Assembly (NCBI GenBank): GCA_022791575.1
Contig: JAAVZI010000060.1
Coordinates: forward strand, 1 to 64,000
DNA: 64,000 nucleotides
DNA from: Lachnospiraceae bacterium
GTDB lineage: Bacteria; Bacillota; Clostridia; Lachnospirales; Lachnospiraceae
Direction of reading: 5' to 3'
The notes below the pieces were generated by a model that did no database searches, was not told the origin of the DNA, and saw only the letters and a list, made by a program, of their open reading frames with translations. Shown here piece by piece: positions 18,459 to 27,573 of the stretch (its first letter is position 1; every line of letters starts with the position of its first letter). The translations under genes were made by a program, and so were the position numbers.

Positions 18459-19907
18459 ATGTATGCTGATGAAAACGTAATCCGAATTAAGCATGATGTA
18501 CTTAAAGAAGTGGCTAAGCTGGCTTTTGCCGGAGAACTCGAAGCCAAACGGGATTATATTGCTCTGGAACTGATTCCGGGACCAACACCTAGATTCCGCT
18601 GCTGCATTTACAAAGAACGGGAAATTATCCGGCAGAGGGTTCGACTGGCAGAAGGCAAAGCACCTGGCCCTGTTGATGACGGCAATGTGATTCAGGTTCT
18701 CAGCTCTGCTTGTGAAGACTGCCCAATCTCCAGCTACACGGTAACGGAAAATTGTCAAAACTGTCTTGGGAAGGCATGTATCAATGCTTGCAAATTCAAT
18801 GCGATTGAAGCCGGCCGGCACCGATCCCATATTGATCCTTCCAAGTGCAAAGAATGCGGAAAATGTGCCCAAGCATGTCCTTATAATGCAATCGCACATT
18901 TAAAAAGACCCTGCAAACACAGCTGTCCTGTGGATGCCATTACATACAACGAACTGGGCCTTTCTGTAATTGATAAGGATAAATGCATTCGCTGTGGAAA
19001 TTGTATTCATAGATGTCCTTTCGGCGCCATTAGCTCTAAAACCTTTATTGTCAATGTCATTGAAGCGCTGAAATCCGGGAAAAAAGTCTATGCCATGGCT
19101 GCACCTGCTAGTGAAGGGCAATTTGGCAAAGATATCACTACGGCAAGCTGGAAAAAGGCTATGATAGAGGTCGGTTTCACTGATTTCTATGATGTAGGTC
19201 TTGGCGGAGATATGACCGCTGCCTATGAAGCGGAAGAATGGGCAGAAGCTTATCAAGAGGGCAAAAAGAAAGTTACCTCCTGCTGTCCAGCTTTTGTCAA
19301 TCTGGTTCGTCTGCACTATCCAGAGTTAGCTGAATGCATATCAACCACCGTTTCACCCATGTGTGCCGTATCAAGATTGATTAAGGCAAAAGAACCGGAC
19401 GCGGTTACTGTATTTATCGGCCCATGCATTGCAAAAAAATCCGAAGTAGTTGATCAGAAGATTGAAGGAAATGCGGATTATGTCCTGACCTACAGTGAAA
19501 TCCGGGCTATTATGAAAGCAAAAGGCGTATCTTTACAGCCTTGCGAGAATACAGACCAGACAGCTTCCACTTATGGAAAAAGATTTGCCAATTCGGGCGG
19601 AGTAACGGCTGCCGTTCTGCAGAGTCTGAAAGAAACCAATACAGATATTGATGCAAACGTATACAAAGCGAATGGAGTAAAGGAATGCCGAAAAGCACTT
19701 CTCTTACTAAAAGCAGCCCGCCTGCCGGAAGACTTCATTGAAGGTATGGTATGCGAGGGCGGCTGTGTAGGAGGCCCTAGCGCCTATAACGATGCGCTGT
19801 CCAGTAAAAAGGATCGGGATGCGTTGATTGCACAGGCTGACAACCGTGGAATTCATGACAACTTAAGTCATTATGATATGAATAACATTTCTATGCATAG
19901 AGACTGA
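18459..19907 (+). CDS. monomeric [FeFe] hydrogenase, group B-like
   Basis: 482 aa. Several 4Fe-4S ferredoxin motifs (CKECGKCAQACP and CIRCGNCIHRCP, plus an upstream cysteine cluster) precede an H-cluster domain with the three signatures TSCCPAF (L1), GPCIAKKSE (L2) and EGMVCEGGCVGGP (L3). These variants fit the group B clade of Clostridia better than group A (which has MPCxxKxxE at L2). It probably exchanges electrons with ferredoxin and protons in the cytoplasm. Start supported by AAGGAGG. It is a single gene without the HydBC partners of bifurcating enzymes; the HydEFG maturases are not in the window. Confidence 0.88.
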   Translation: MYADENVIRIKHDVLKEVAKLAFAGELEAKRDYIALELIPGPTPRFRCCIYKEREIIRQRVRLAEGKAPGPVDDGNVIQVLSSACEDCPISSYTVTENCQNCLGKACINACKFNAIEAGRHRSHIDPSKCKECGKCAQACPYNAIAHLKRPCKHSCPVDAITYNELGLSVIDKDKCIRCGNCIHRCPFGAISSKTFIVNVIEALKSGKKVYAMAAPASEGQFGKDITTASWKKAMIEVGFTDFYDVGLGGDMTAAYEAEEWAEAYQEGKKKVTSCCPAFVNLVRLHYPELAECISTTVSPMCAVSRLIKAKEPDAVTVFIGPCIAKKSEVVDQKIEGNADYVLTYSEIRAIMKAKGVSLQPCENTDQTASTYGKRFANSGGVTAAVLQSLKETNTDIDANVYKANGVKECRKALLLLKAARLPEDFIEGMVCEGGCVGGPSAYNDALSSKKDRDALIAQADNRGIHDNLSHYDMNNISMHRD

Positions 19908-19951
19908 TTTGCAAAGAGAACTGCACGGCTGCAGTGATTTAAATTCACAGA

Positions 19952-19991
19952 AGCTGCCCGGCTGCTATTATTCCACCATGGCCGGACAGCT
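19952..19991. terminator. intrinsic terminator after the hydrogenase gene
   Basis: Arms 19952-19962 and 19981-19991 (AGCTGCCCGGC / GCCGGACAGCT, 10 of 11 paired) followed by TTATATTCT. It may serve both this gene and the broken nuclease gene on the other strand. Confidence 0.65.
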
Positions 19992-20021
19992 TTATATTCT
20001 CTGCTTATAACATTTTCACTG

Positions 20022-20846
20022 TTAGATAATATGATATTCTGCATAAAGTTTCTGGCGGTATTCTTCGTCTTGTGATACTCTGACAATATCGGATAGCCGA
20101 CCATCTTCATTTAATAACATTATCAATTTAGCCATCTTTTTTGTTCCACGTTTTTCTCCTATTTCCTGATTCTCCTGATCACGCATTAACAATGTCATAT
20201 ACTCATGCCTCCATTCTCTGTTTTTCTTTGCCTTCTTTAGTGCTTGTTCCAGTTTATTTACATAGGAATCTTCTGTTTTCTTCCCCACGACATAATCCAG
20301 AAATGCTTTTAGTTCTTTACTGACATCCTCCAAAGTCCCTTGTGCATTCAAAAATATCTTGGTTGCTTCATCTCCCATAAAAATCCGATTATCCTCTTTA
20401 CATATATTTTCAAAGGTATAGATATGTCTGTTCATTCCAAAAACATCAAACGGACAAATAAAAATGATAAAACTTCAGTTTAAATTTTTGTAATGCTGTC
20501 CCTTATCAATGAGCTGTAAATCTATCATGCTTTGATAATATCGACTTCTCTTTGGCAATTCCTTTGTATTGGTTATCTGCATTTCTATGTCATAAATAAC
20601 CTCTTTCTCATCCTTAACATACACATCCAGCCTGACACTTCTGGCATCCATATCTGGTTTGATGCTTTTTTGTAATTCTGGATATTCAATGCGTTCTATT
20701 TTTAGATCCGGTAATATTCTCAGCAATAATTCTTTGCACAGTTCTGGATTCTGCATAACTTTTCCAAACAGAAAATCATTAGATATGCCTAACTCTTCCC
20801 AATCAAACTGTAATGTTTCCATATCCTTTATTTGTCCTATTTCCAT
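20022..20846 (-). pseudogene. Rpn-family PD-(D/E)XK nuclease/transposase gene with an in-frame stop
   Basis: Two open segments in the same frame, 20846-20478 and 20474-20022, are separated by one TGA at 20477-20475. The N-terminal part has the family features FDWEELGISNDFLFGKVM and VRLDVYVKDEKEVIYDIEMQ (PD-(D/E)XK core). After the stop the frame continues SFIIFICPFDVFG and RHIYTFENICKE, which are typical of this family, with the usual C-terminal helical region. So this is one ~274-codon gene with a single nonsense codon. It starts 35 bp after an AbiEi-type antitoxin gene. A sequencing error cannot be excluded. Confidence 0.85.
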
Positions 20847-20881
20847 TTTAATCCTGCCTTTTTACGAAACTTCTCTTATTT

Positions 20882-21478
20882 TCACAGATATTTTTTTACC
20901 TGATTTAACATATGTAATTTTTCTGCATAATCAGTTAGCCTATTAATTGCTTTTTTCTGTTTTCTATAACAGTCAATAACCAAACAGAATATATCCTCAT
21001 CTATATACTTTTTAAATCGTATACAATCGCAAACACTCCGCTCTACATCGTACACAATATACTGTCCAAATTCAGTTTCTACGACTTTCTGATGTTCTGC
21101 AAAATAATTACTGGAATAATAATGCCTTGATACAGGAAAGTTCATCGCGAATTTACTCCTGTCATCTCTCCTGGTCGCAATAGAAACAACGGATGGTTCT
21201 ATCTCAATAAGCCCTTGATAAAAACACGCACTGTCCGCACATATCACTGCTTTTGGATTACTTCGGCATATTTCAATTGCCTTATAAGCATCTGGCTTAA
21301 CATACTCAGCACAATCAAACCAATAAGTGCCATAACACACTTTTTCCAACATTCCATTGGCAACAAATTCTGAAATCTGCCGATTCGTCAGTCCTTCCAA
21401 CAACAGCTCTGATGTATCAATATATCCCTTATATCGCTCAGCCAATCGACAACATTTTTTATAGGTATCCTTTAGCAC
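20882..21478 (-). CDS. AbiEi-family antitoxin-like protein without an adjacent toxin
   Basis: 198 aa. N-terminal winged helix (ELLLEGLTNRQISEFVANGM, then YGTYWFD) and the C-terminal region of type IV antitoxins (YDVERSVCDCIRFKKYID). I place the start at the GTG at 21478: GGAGG (21488-21484) is 5 nt upstream, and the perfect promoter at 21510-21538 lies inside the longer frame that begins at 21559, so that frame cannot be the start. The usual AbiEii nucleotidyltransferase toxin is absent; the broken Rpn-type gene follows instead. The family usually represses its own promoter, and a repeated motif around the -10 fits that. Confidence 0.8.
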   Translation of the reverse strand: MLKDTYKKCCRLAERYKGYIDTSELLLEGLTNRQISEFVANGMLEKVCYGTYWFDCAEYVKPDAYKAIEICRSNPKAVICADSACFYQGLIEIEPSVVSIATRRDDRSKFAMNFPVSRHYYSSNYFAEHQKVVETEFGQYIVYDVERSVCDCIRFKKYIDEDIFCLVIDCYRKQKKAINRLTDYAEKLHMLNQVKKYL

Positions 21479-21490
21479 GTTTTCCTCCAC

Positions 21491-21538
21491 AGCATTTTTT
21501 ATTACACATATTGTAGCATTTTTCATTACACAAGTCAA
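21491..21538 (-). promoter_or_regulatory. promoter and direct-repeat operator of the AbiEi-like gene
   Basis: TTGACT (21538-21533), 17 bp, TACAAT (21515-21510). Two copies of TGTGTAATRAAAAATGCT (21532-21515 and 21508-21491; 17 of 18 identical, 24 bp apart) bracket the -10 and the transcription start. They are good candidate binding sites for the encoded winged-helix protein. Confidence 0.65.
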
Positions 21539-21653
21539 GCCCCAAAATATACACCACATCTTTTTAAGCCATTTTTTCTTGTGTTTTTAGAAAAACCTTT
21601 TCATTTTCTTCAGGAAAACTTACAGAATTACAAAAGTGTTAAATTCTCTTCTG

Positions 21654-21710
21654 TATGGTATTTACAGGATAAATTTTCAAGATTTAAAAATTTATTCTGT
21701 AAATACCATA
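21654..21710. repeat. long imperfect palindrome between divergent genes
   Basis: 23-bp arms 21654-21676 and 21688-21710 (outer part TATGGTATTTACAG) with one mismatch and an 11-nt loop. It is not related to the TAGG...CCTA family. The region 21560-21877 has no gene; nothing else was recognised in it. Confidence 0.6.
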
Positions 21711-21877
21711 GAAAACAGTGATTTTATAAATATTTTAGTTCATAAGTTTATCCTGCCATTTTCTTAATCACAGCTGTACATCTCTTTTATTTTATGATAA
21801 CCTATATTTAGAAAAACATATTTCACATAAAAAAATATTATTAAATTCAAAAGCTGATTGGAAGAGGTTGAAAGATT

Positions 21878-22579
21878 ATGAGCAGACGGGGATATATTCC
21901 AGAAGACGAAAAACAATTCAAAGGGCAGCAGCTGGAGCTTTTAAAAAAGGCAGCCGATGAAGTTCAATTTCTATTGGATCAGGGATATGATGTGAAGCCC
22001 ACTACAACATTTGTTGGCAATCATTATATGTTTTCAGAAAGACAGCGGCTGGCTCTAGCAAGATCGGTTTCTGCAACAGAATGGATTCACATACGCAATA
22101 GCAGGGAGTTATTGCAAAACGGTGCTAAGAACCTTCCAAAAACCGTGCATATTGATGGATTTAATACAATTATCACACTGGAAGTGGCATTATCGGGTTC
22201 CCCTATTTTTTACTGCAGAGATGCAACCATACGGGATTTGGCAGGACTGCGGGGAACATACCGCATTATTGAGCAGACACAAAAAGCAGTTGCATTGATA
22301 TTGGATCAACTAACATACCTCAATATTTCAGAGGCCTGCTTCTATCTGGATTCACCTGTTTCTAATTCTGGAAGGCTGTCAGGAGTGATCCGGCAGTGTG
22401 CTGAAGCCTATGATATTTCTGTAAAAACTGAGATCATTCCAGACGTGGACCGAGTATTAGAACAACTAGAAGGCGTTATCAGCGGAGACGCCATCATTTT
22501 AAACCGCTGCATAAGCTGGTTAAACATTATGCCGGAAATTATAGAACAAATAGAATCTGTGTGGAAAATTCAATTATAA
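21878..22579 (+). CDS. DUF434 domain protein
   Basis: 233 aa. The N-terminal part matches DUF434 (RRGYIPEDEKQF and FVGNHYMFSERQRLAL); the C-terminal part matches the domain that usually follows it (VHIDGFNTIITLEVALSG, CRDATIRDLAGLRGTYR). The conserved Asp residues suggest a nuclease- or PIN-like metal site, but no function is established. It stands alone between an AbiEi gene and a transporter and ends at a strong terminator. Confidence 0.8.
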   Translation: MSRRGYIPEDEKQFKGQQLELLKKAADEVQFLLDQGYDVKPTTTFVGNHYMFSERQRLALARSVSATEWIHIRNSRELLQNGAKNLPKTVHIDGFNTIITLEVALSGSPIFYCRDATIRDLAGLRGTYRIIEQTQKAVALILDQLTYLNISEACFYLDSPVSNSGRLSGVIRQCAEAYDISVKTEIIPDVDRVLEQLEGVISGDAIILNRCISWLNIMPEIIEQIESVWKIQL

Positions 22580-22633
22580 GAATCGCATCATTCCGAAACT
22601 AACAATATTTTTTGTGTATTCATTCATAAAAAG

Positions 22634-22682
22634 GATAAGGAACAATGGAAAACTGCTTACTATTTTTCCATTGTTCCTTATC
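22634..22682. terminator. strong bidirectional terminator
   Basis: Perfect 19-bp stem (arms 22634-22652 and 22664-22682, GATAAGGAACAATGGAAAA and its complement), with an 11-nt loop, between convergent genes. Confidence 0.85.
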
Positions 22683-22735
22683 ATCTTACTCTATATTCCT
22701 ATATTTTTTTCAATCTGCTGACAAATCAATTATAG

Positions 22736-24229
22736 TTACTGAAAGCATGCAAACGAATGCTCCACATTCTTTTCGTCTGGCGCTTTTGTAAATAAACTAA
22801 CAACTGGAACAATCACCAGTCCGGCCAGCATAGCAATCGCCCCGCAGTTAATCGGCGACTGGAGAATAACCGGAAATGACTCCCGAAACAGCATATTGGC
22901 AATCATCAATACACAGCTGAATACAAAGCATGCATAACAGGAGGCTTTTGATACCTTTTTCCAATAAAGTGCGTATAAAAACGGCGCCAGAAACGCCCCT
23001 GCCAAAGCTCCCCAGGAAATACCCATTAACTGAGCAATAAATGTAACATTGCTCTTATACTGAACCAATGCAATCACTGCTGAAATTGCAATAAATACCA
23101 GCACAAGCCCGCGGATATAGATCACCTGCTTCTTATCACTCATTTTCTTAATAAAATTATCTTTCAGAAAATCAATCGTCAGTGTCGAACTGGAAGCCAT
23201 GACCAGAGAAGATAAGGTTGACATAGAAGCCGACAGAACAAGAATGACTACCAATGCAATCAAAGCAGGTCCCAAATTAGAAAGCATTGCCGGAATCACA
23301 GAATCAAAGCCATTTTGGGCTATATCAATCTGGTCGGAAAATAACCGGCCAAATCCACCGAGGAAATAACAGCCGCCGGCCACCACCAATGCAAAAACGG
23401 TAGAAATAATGGTTCCCTTTTTAATCGAACTTTCATCTTTAATCGCATAAAATTTCTGAACCATCTGCGGCAGTCCCCAGGTTCCAAGGGAAGTTAAAAT
23501 AACCACGAAGAACAGATTCAGCGGGTCCGGTCCAAATAAAGAAGAAAATGCTCCTGTTTTCTCTGATACCGCTGGGTCTACCACCTGTGACAAGCCTTCA
23601 AAAGCCGCTGTCAGCCCGCCTTTGCTATGTAATACTGCAAAGATCACAGTAACAATACCAAACAGCATAATAATCCCCTGAATAAAATCATTAATCGCTG
23701 TCGCCATATATCCGCCTACAATTACATAAATGGCTGTCAGAACCGCCATTAAGATAATACATACCGAATAATCAATGTCAAAAGCCATGCCAAACAATCT
23801 TGAAAGACCATTATATAATGAGGCCGTATAAGGCACCAGGAAGATAAAGATAATCACTGAAGCAGCAATTTTTAAAGGTTTACTTCCAAATCGTTCTCCA
23901 AAAAACTGCGGCATAGTTGCTGATTTTAAATGCTGCGACATGATTCTTGTACGCTTTCCCAAAATCAGCCAGGCAAATAGCGAACCTATCACCGCATTTC
24001 CAATACCAGCCCACGTTGCTGCAATTCCATATTTCCAGCCGAACTGACCCGCATAGCCAACGAATACTACTGCTGAAAAGTACGAAGTTCCATAGGCAAA
24101 GGCAGTCAGCCAGGGACCAACAGAGCGTCCACCCAATACAAAGCCATTCACGTCCGTTGCATGCTTGCGGCAATAGATTCCAATTCCAATCAGCACCGCA
24201 AAATAAATTATCAATATCAACAATTTCAT
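22736..24229 (-). CDS. sodium:solute symporter (SSS family)
   Basis: 497 aa integral membrane protein with about 13 hydrophobic segments, starting MKLLILIIYFAVLIGIGIY. Family motifs are GFVLGGRSVGPWLTAFAYG near the N terminus and SMSTLSSLVMASSSTLTID in the middle. The substrate (proline, pantothenate, a sugar or another solute) cannot be told from sequence. I chose the ATG at 24229 with GGAG upstream; the frame stays open to 24376, but that part overlaps the promoter at 24299-24328. Confidence 0.88.
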   Translation of the reverse strand: MKLLILIIYFAVLIGIGIYCRKHATDVNGFVLGGRSVGPWLTAFAYGTSYFSAVVFVGYAGQFGWKYGIAATWAGIGNAVIGSLFAWLILGKRTRIMSQHLKSATMPQFFGERFGSKPLKIAASVIIFIFLVPYTASLYNGLSRLFGMAFDIDYSVCIILMAVLTAIYVIVGGYMATAINDFIQGIIMLFGIVTVIFAVLHSKGGLTAAFEGLSQVVDPAVSEKTGAFSSLFGPDPLNLFFVVILTSLGTWGLPQMVQKFYAIKDESSIKKGTIISTVFALVVAGGCYFLGGFGRLFSDQIDIAQNGFDSVIPAMLSNLGPALIALVVILVLSASMSTLSSLVMASSSTLTIDFLKDNFIKKMSDKKQVIYIRGLVLVFIAISAVIALVQYKSNVTFIAQLMGISWGALAGAFLAPFLYALYWKKVSKASCYACFVFSCVLMIANMLFRESFPVILQSPINCGAIAMLAGLVIVPVVSLFTKAPDEKNVEHSFACFQ

Positions 24230-24298
24230 TTTATACACTCCATTCTCCTGTAAAATACCCATATACAAACCGTACCTGTGCTCATACGGGCATTTTTT

Positions 24299-24328
24299 AT
24301 TGTACCATACGCCGTATTGCTTTTTCAA
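24299..24328 (-). promoter_or_regulatory. promoter of the symporter gene
   Basis: TTGAAA (24328-24323), 18 bp, TACAAT (24304-24299), giving a leader of about 63 nt. Confidence 0.55.
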
Positions 24329-24441
24329 GACTTGATTTTTTCTGCTAAACGGCATATAGTATAAATAGGTGAACATCAGTTCACAATCACTCGTTGCAAC
24401 ATTATTTATGAACTATTATATGAACAAATTATGAGGAAACT

Positions 24442-25761
24442 ATGAAACAATTAACACTTTTTGAAAACGACCTGACTCAGCCCCTGGCAGCCAGACTCCG
24501 CCCTCAGTCCTTGGAGGCATTTGCCGGACAGTCCCATCTTCTGGGTGAAGGCAAAATTCTGCGCCGGCTGATTGAAAGTGATCAGATCTCATCTATGATC
24601 TTCTGGGGTCCGCCTGGCGTCGGCAAGACCACTTTAGCCCGTATCATTGCCAGCCAGACCAAATCTGTCTTTATTGATTTCTCTGCGGTCACCAGCGGGA
24701 TTAAAGAAATCCGCACTGTCATGCAGAAAGCAGAAGATAACCGCCGTTATGGGGAACGCACAATCGTATTCGTAGATGAAATCCACCGTTTTAACAAAGC
24801 ACAGCAGGATGCATTTCTGCCCTTTGTGGAAAAAGGCAGCATTATTCTGATTGGCGCTACTACCGAGAATCCCTCTTTTGAAATCAACAGCGCGCTCCTT
24901 TCCCGCTGTAAGGTATTCGTCCTGCACGCATTGGAACCCGAAGACTTGCAGACACTGCTTCTGCGTGCCTTAAAAGATAATAGGGGATTTGGAACCCAGC
25001 AGATTGATATTACAGATGAAATGCTGAATATGATTGCCGTATTTGCCAATGGAGATGCCCGGACTGCTCTTTCCACACTGGAAATGGTGGTCTTAAACGG
25101 CAGTCTGAGCAAAGATGGTATAATAAAAGTTACAATAGAAACTCTGGAACAATGTATATCAAAAAAATCCCTGCTCTATGATAAAGCTGGGGAAGAACAT
25201 TATAATCTAATCTCTGCCCTGCACAAATCTATGAGAAATTCTGACCCGGATGCAGCGGTATACTGGCTGGCCCGAATGCTGGAAGCAGGAGAAGATCCCC
25301 TCTATGTGGCACGACGTATTACCAGATTTGCCAGTGAAGATGTAGGTCTGGCCGACCCTAGAGCTTTAGAGCTCTCTGTTGCAGCTTATCAGGCATGCCA
25401 TTATATCGGCATGCCCGAATGTACCGTACATCTGACCCAGGCAGTTGTCTATCTCTCCCTGGCGCCAAAGTCCAATGCCCTCTATATGGCCTATGAATCA
25501 GCCAAAAAAGATGCGCTGAACCAATTATCTGAACCCGTACCACTGGTCATTCGCAATGGAGTAACTAATCTAATGAAAGAACTTGACTATGGCCGAGGAT
25601 ATCAGTATGCCCATGATGCCGAAGAGACATTGACTCATATGCAGTGCCTGCCGGACTCTCTAAAAGACCGGGAATACTACAGGCCAACCCAGCAAGGCTT
25701 AGAGCAAAAATTCAAAACTCGGCTGGAACAGATCAAAGCTTGGAAGGAACAGCAGCAATAG
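24442..25761 (+). CDS. rarA: replication-associated recombination protein A
   Basis: 439 aa AAA+ ATPase (RarA/MgsA) acting at stalled replication forks. Walker A GPPGVGKTTLAR, Walker B IVFVDEIHRFNKAQQD, sensor 1 GATTENPSFE, then the clamp-loader-like C-terminal helices (ARRITRFASEDVGLADP; YLSLAPKSNALY). The N-terminal RLRPQSLEAFAGQSHLL is typical. A stand-alone gene, read convergently to the ABC exporter genes. Confidence 0.95.
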   Translation: MKQLTLFENDLTQPLAARLRPQSLEAFAGQSHLLGEGKILRRLIESDQISSMIFWGPPGVGKTTLARIIASQTKSVFIDFSAVTSGIKEIRTVMQKAEDNRRYGERTIVFVDEIHRFNKAQQDAFLPFVEKGSIILIGATTENPSFEINSALLSRCKVFVLHALEPEDLQTLLLRALKDNRGFGTQQIDITDEMLNMIAVFANGDARTALSTLEMVVLNGSLSKDGIIKVTIETLEQCISKKSLLYDKAGEEHYNLISALHKSMRNSDPDAAVYWLARMLEAGEDPLYVARRITRFASEDVGLADPRALELSVAAYQACHYIGMPECTVHLTQAVVYLSLAPKSNALYMAYESAKKDALNQLSEPVPLVIRNGVTNLMKELDYGRGYQYAHDAEETLTHMQCLPDSLKDREYYRPTQQGLEQKFKTRLEQIKAWKEQQQ

Positions 25762-25788
25762 GAATTCTGTGAAAAACCATATTTATCT

Positions 25789-27573
25789 TTATTGCTGTCT
25801 CTGCGCAGTATAAAGCTGATAATAATATCCTTTTTTCTCTAGTAATTCCTCATGTCTGCCTCGTTCCAAAATCTTTCCGTGGTCGACATACAGAATCACA
25901 TCTGCGTTTTGAATCGTAGACAGCCGGTGTGCAATAATAAACGACGTCCGTCCTTTTAGAAGCTGCTGCAGTCCTTCCTGCAGAGCAATCTCTGTTTCGG
26001 TGTCAATACTAGAAGTTGCCTCATCCAAAATCAGAATGGCCGGATCAGCCAGCAATGCCCGTGCAAAGGAAATCAACTGTCTTTGTCCCACGGACAAGCG
26101 GCTGCCGCGCTCATTGACATAAGTATCATAGCCTGCTTCCATCTTCTCAATAAAAGAATGTGCACATACAATTCTAGCTGCATTCTCTACCTGCTCATCA
26201 CTTGCCTCCAGATTTCCATAACGAATATTGTCTCGAATCGTGCCGGAGAAAATAAAACTGTCCTGCAGCATGACTCCCATCTGCTTTCTCAGAGAGCGGA
26301 TCGTCACCGCCTCCACATTAATTCCATCCACATAGACTCCGCCAGAGTTCACATTATAGAAACGACTGATTAGGTTAATAATTGTTGTCTTTCCAGCTCC
26401 TGTTGGTCCTACAATTGCACAGGTCTGACCCTGTTCCACTTTCAAGCTTACATGGTCCAATACCGGAATTCCGTCTTCATAACTAAAGCAGACATCCCGG
26501 AATTCCACATCTCCCTGAATCTCCGGCATTTCTACCGCATCTTCCCGATCCTCTACAATCACTGGCTCATCAATGGTTTCAAAGATCATTTCCAGATATG
26601 CAATCGCAGTTAAAAGGGCGTTGTAAAAATTCCCCAAGTTGGTAATCGGCGTCCAGAATCGGCTGATATAGCTGGTAAACGCCACTATAATACCAACAGA
26701 CATGGCCGCAGAACCGCCGCGCAGCATCTGCACGCCAATCACATAGACCAGAGAGGTCGTCACCACGGATAGAAAATCTACCGAAGGCGGCAATATCAGA
26801 TTATACTTAATTGCATGTAGCCATGCCGACCGATAATTAGCACTTAGGCGGTTGAAAATCCCGGTATTTTCCTCTTCCCTGACAAAAGACTGCGTCACAC
26901 GGATTCCATTAATACTCTCTGCAATATAAGCATTTAAGTTCGACTGCTTGTTGCTTGCCGTCTGCCATGCCGTCCGCTGCTGCTTCTTTACCAGAAATAC
27001 CACGCCGAAGAGAATCGGCAGTCCGCACAGACACACCAGTGTAAAGCGCCAGTCCAGATAGAGCATATAACCAACAATTACTACCAGACTGATCAAATCT
27101 ACAACCGTATTGACAATACCATTGGATAAAAGGTCACTTAAATTATTGATATAATTCACCAGCCGTACCTGAATCTTGCCATGCGGACGACTGTCATAGT
27201 AATCAAATGGCAGCTTCTGCAGATGATCAAATAAATCAGCACGCAGATCACGAATAATGCTCTGCCCGCTCTGAAACATCAGTTTCGTCTTAATACAAAT
27301 TACAATGGAAACGTATACCGCAAGGAACAACGATAATAGGCTGACCCGGACAATATGCGGAATTCCTAGTTTTCCCATAGGAATATAGTCATCAATAACC
27401 TGCTGCATAAAAATCGGCAGCAGCAGGATAGCCGCACTCGCCGTAGCACGCAGTATCAGCGACAAAATCATTTTTCCGGCATAAGGACGGATATAATGGG
27501 AAAGACGTTTTACCTGATTCAGGTCAAAATGCTTGTGCAGTTCTTCATCTACATCATATTTATTTCTTGCCAT
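25789..27573 (-). CDS. ABC exporter half-transporter with consensus ATPase site
   Basis: 594 aa: six-helix transmembrane domain followed by an ATPase with Walker A GPTGAGKTT, signature LSVGQRQLIS, Walker B ILILDEATSS with the catalytic Glu, and switch His in IIAHRLSTIQ. I chose the ATG at 27573 because the preceding gene ends at 27560, giving a 14-nt overlap, and GAGG lies upstream; the frame is open to 27672. It pairs with the upstream half-transporter as a heterodimer of the BmrCD/TM287-288 type, probably exporting drugs, lipids or peptides. Confidence 0.9.
   Translation of the reverse strand: MARNKYDVDEELHKHFDLNQVKRLSHYIRPYAGKMILSLILRATASAAILLLPIFMQQVIDDYIPMGKLGIPHIVRVSLLSLFLAVYVSIVICIKTKLMFQSGQSIIRDLRADLFDHLQKLPFDYYDSRPHGKIQVRLVNYINNLSDLLSNGIVNTVVDLISLVVIVGYMLYLDWRFTLVCLCGLPILFGVVFLVKKQQRTAWQTASNKQSNLNAYIAESINGIRVTQSFVREEENTGIFNRLSANYRSAWLHAIKYNLILPPSVDFLSVVTTSLVYVIGVQMLRGGSAAMSVGIIVAFTSYISRFWTPITNLGNFYNALLTAIAYLEMIFETIDEPVIVEDREDAVEMPEIQGDVEFRDVCFSYEDGIPVLDHVSLKVEQGQTCAIVGPTGAGKTTIINLISRFYNVNSGGVYVDGINVEAVTIRSLRKQMGVMLQDSFIFSGTIRDNIRYGNLEASDEQVENAARIVCAHSFIEKMEAGYDTYVNERGSRLSVGQRQLISFARALLADPAILILDEATSSIDTETEIALQEGLQQLLKGRTSFIIAHRLSTIQNADVILYVDHGKILERGRHEELLEKKGYYYQLYTAQRQQ

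Noticed and set aside
18288-18899. 203-codon antisense ORF opposite the hydrogenase gene
   Set aside because: It lies opposite the Cys-rich ferredoxin part of a well-supported gene and has no ribosome binding site or family match.
20475-20477. TGA in the Rpn-type gene as selenocysteine or programmed readthrough
   Set aside because: No SECIS-like hairpin was evident and the position is not catalytic; a nonsense mutation is simpler.
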